Shown piece by piece: positions 7,677 through 7,810 of a stretch of 7,810 nt of DNA. Made by a program: the position numbers and the translations under genes. Source of the DNA: Anaeromyxobacter dehalogenans (GTDB lineage Bacteria > Myxococcota_A > UBA9042 > DTJE01). The first letter of the stretch is position 1, and each line of letters opens with the position of its first letter. The notes beneath the pieces are model-generated. The model searched no databases. It had not been told where the DNA came from and saw nothing but the letters and a program-made list of their open reading frames with translations. The stretch covers positions 1 through 7,810 of the forward strand of contig DYKK01000154.1 of assembly GCA_020722625.1 (NCBI GenBank), written 5' to 3'.

Positions 7677-7810
7677 TGGCCGGTGGTTGGAGGGGGCGGC
7701 CCAAATCCGCCATCAATTTCCGCAAGTCCCCGAATAGACATGAAATTTGCTTCACTTCACCACCCTGGGGCCGCGACTTCCAAGTCGCGGCTGGCACGAG
7801 ATCGCGACAG
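7677..7810. other. 3' non-coding region after yhbH
   Basis: This 134-bp stretch is more AT-rich than the genes, especially 7703-7760. It contains a weak 5-bp hairpin (GGCGG 7695-7699 with CCGCC 7707-7711) without a T-run, and the strong inverted repeat at 7770-7791. An open frame from ATG 7740 runs off the window end, but it passes straight through the palindrome and has no ribosome site. The spoVR gene that often follows prkA-yhbH does not start here. Confidence 0.55.
7770..7791. repeat. Perfect inverted repeat, likely a dispersed extragenic palindrome
   Basis: GCCGCGACTT (7770-7779) is followed by CC and then AAGTCGCGGC (7782-7791), giving perfect 10-bp arms with a 2-nt centre. It could fold into a very stable hairpin. 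The sequence after it has no T-run, so it is not a classic intrinsic terminator. Its placement in an AT-richer gap after an operon fits an extragenic repeat, a 3'-end-stabilising hairpin or a Rho-assisted end. I cannot count copies elsewhere from this window. Confidence 0.6.

Noticed and set aside
7695..7711. Possible terminator hairpin after yhbH (GGCGG/CCGCC)
   Set aside because: The stem is only 5 bp with a 7-nt loop and no T-run follows. This is expected by chance in GC-rich DNA.
7740..7810. Open frame starting MKFASLHHPG and running off the window end
   Set aside because: It has no ribosome site and is translated through a perfect palindrome, so it is more likely extragenic repeat than a gene.

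Overview
The window is strongly GC-rich, and its genes end almost every codon in G or C. It carries six protein-coding genes that I can support, no RNA genes, no insertion sequence and no CRISPR array. The mix suggests a Myxococcota or other 'deltaproteobacterial' lineage, probably from the environment. The pointers are large cysteine-rich lipoproteins with acidic Gly/Pro/Asp linkers, a cyclophilin with the YSRDPNSPRAGTGGP-type insert, and a PrkA/YhbH pair. This taxonomic call is inference.

Layout. (1) Positions 1-348 have no convincing gene but end in a promoter-like element. (2) Two tandem plus-strand genes (349-939 and 1058-1744) encode different CDP-alcohol phosphatidyltransferase membrane enzymes. 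Each has a complete D-x2-D-G-x2-A-R-x8-G-x3-D-x3-D motif and its own upstream promoter-like element with the same 18-bp spacing and a TGCTAG core. (3) A minus-strand operon runs from 4250 down to 1769: a cytoplasmic cyclophilin, then a short lipoprotein whose ATG overlaps the cyclophilin stop (ATGA), then a 537-residue cysteine-rich lipoprotein 5 nt further on. It converges on the second transferase with 24 bp between stop codons. (4) A 252-bp divergent intergenic region holds an 18-bp near-palindrome, a direct repeat and a perfect TATAAT. (5) The plus-strand pair prkA (4503-6548) and a yhbH/yeaH-type DUF444 gene (6558-7676) follow. (6) The last 134 bp have no supportable gene and contain a perfect 10-bp-arm inverted repeat.

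How the parts fit. The phosphatidyltransferases build phospholipid head groups in the inner membrane. The cyclophilin operon links a proline isomerase with two predicted envelope lipoproteins. PrkA and its von Willebrand A-like partner form the conserved stress/starvation module (yeaG-yeaH in E. coli, prkA-yhbH in Bacillus). The usual third member, spoVR, does not begin within the window.

I see no clearly new multi-gene system. The points most worth a second look are four. First, a codon-context rule in prkA: all six Ile-Asp pairs are ATT-GAC, while every other Ile codon I read in the window is ATC. Second, the lipoprotein made of little but a linker with heptad RDV repeats. Third, the PrkA-YhbH junction, where one in-frame TAG separates two genes in the same frame. 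Fourth, the palindrome in the divergent promoter region.
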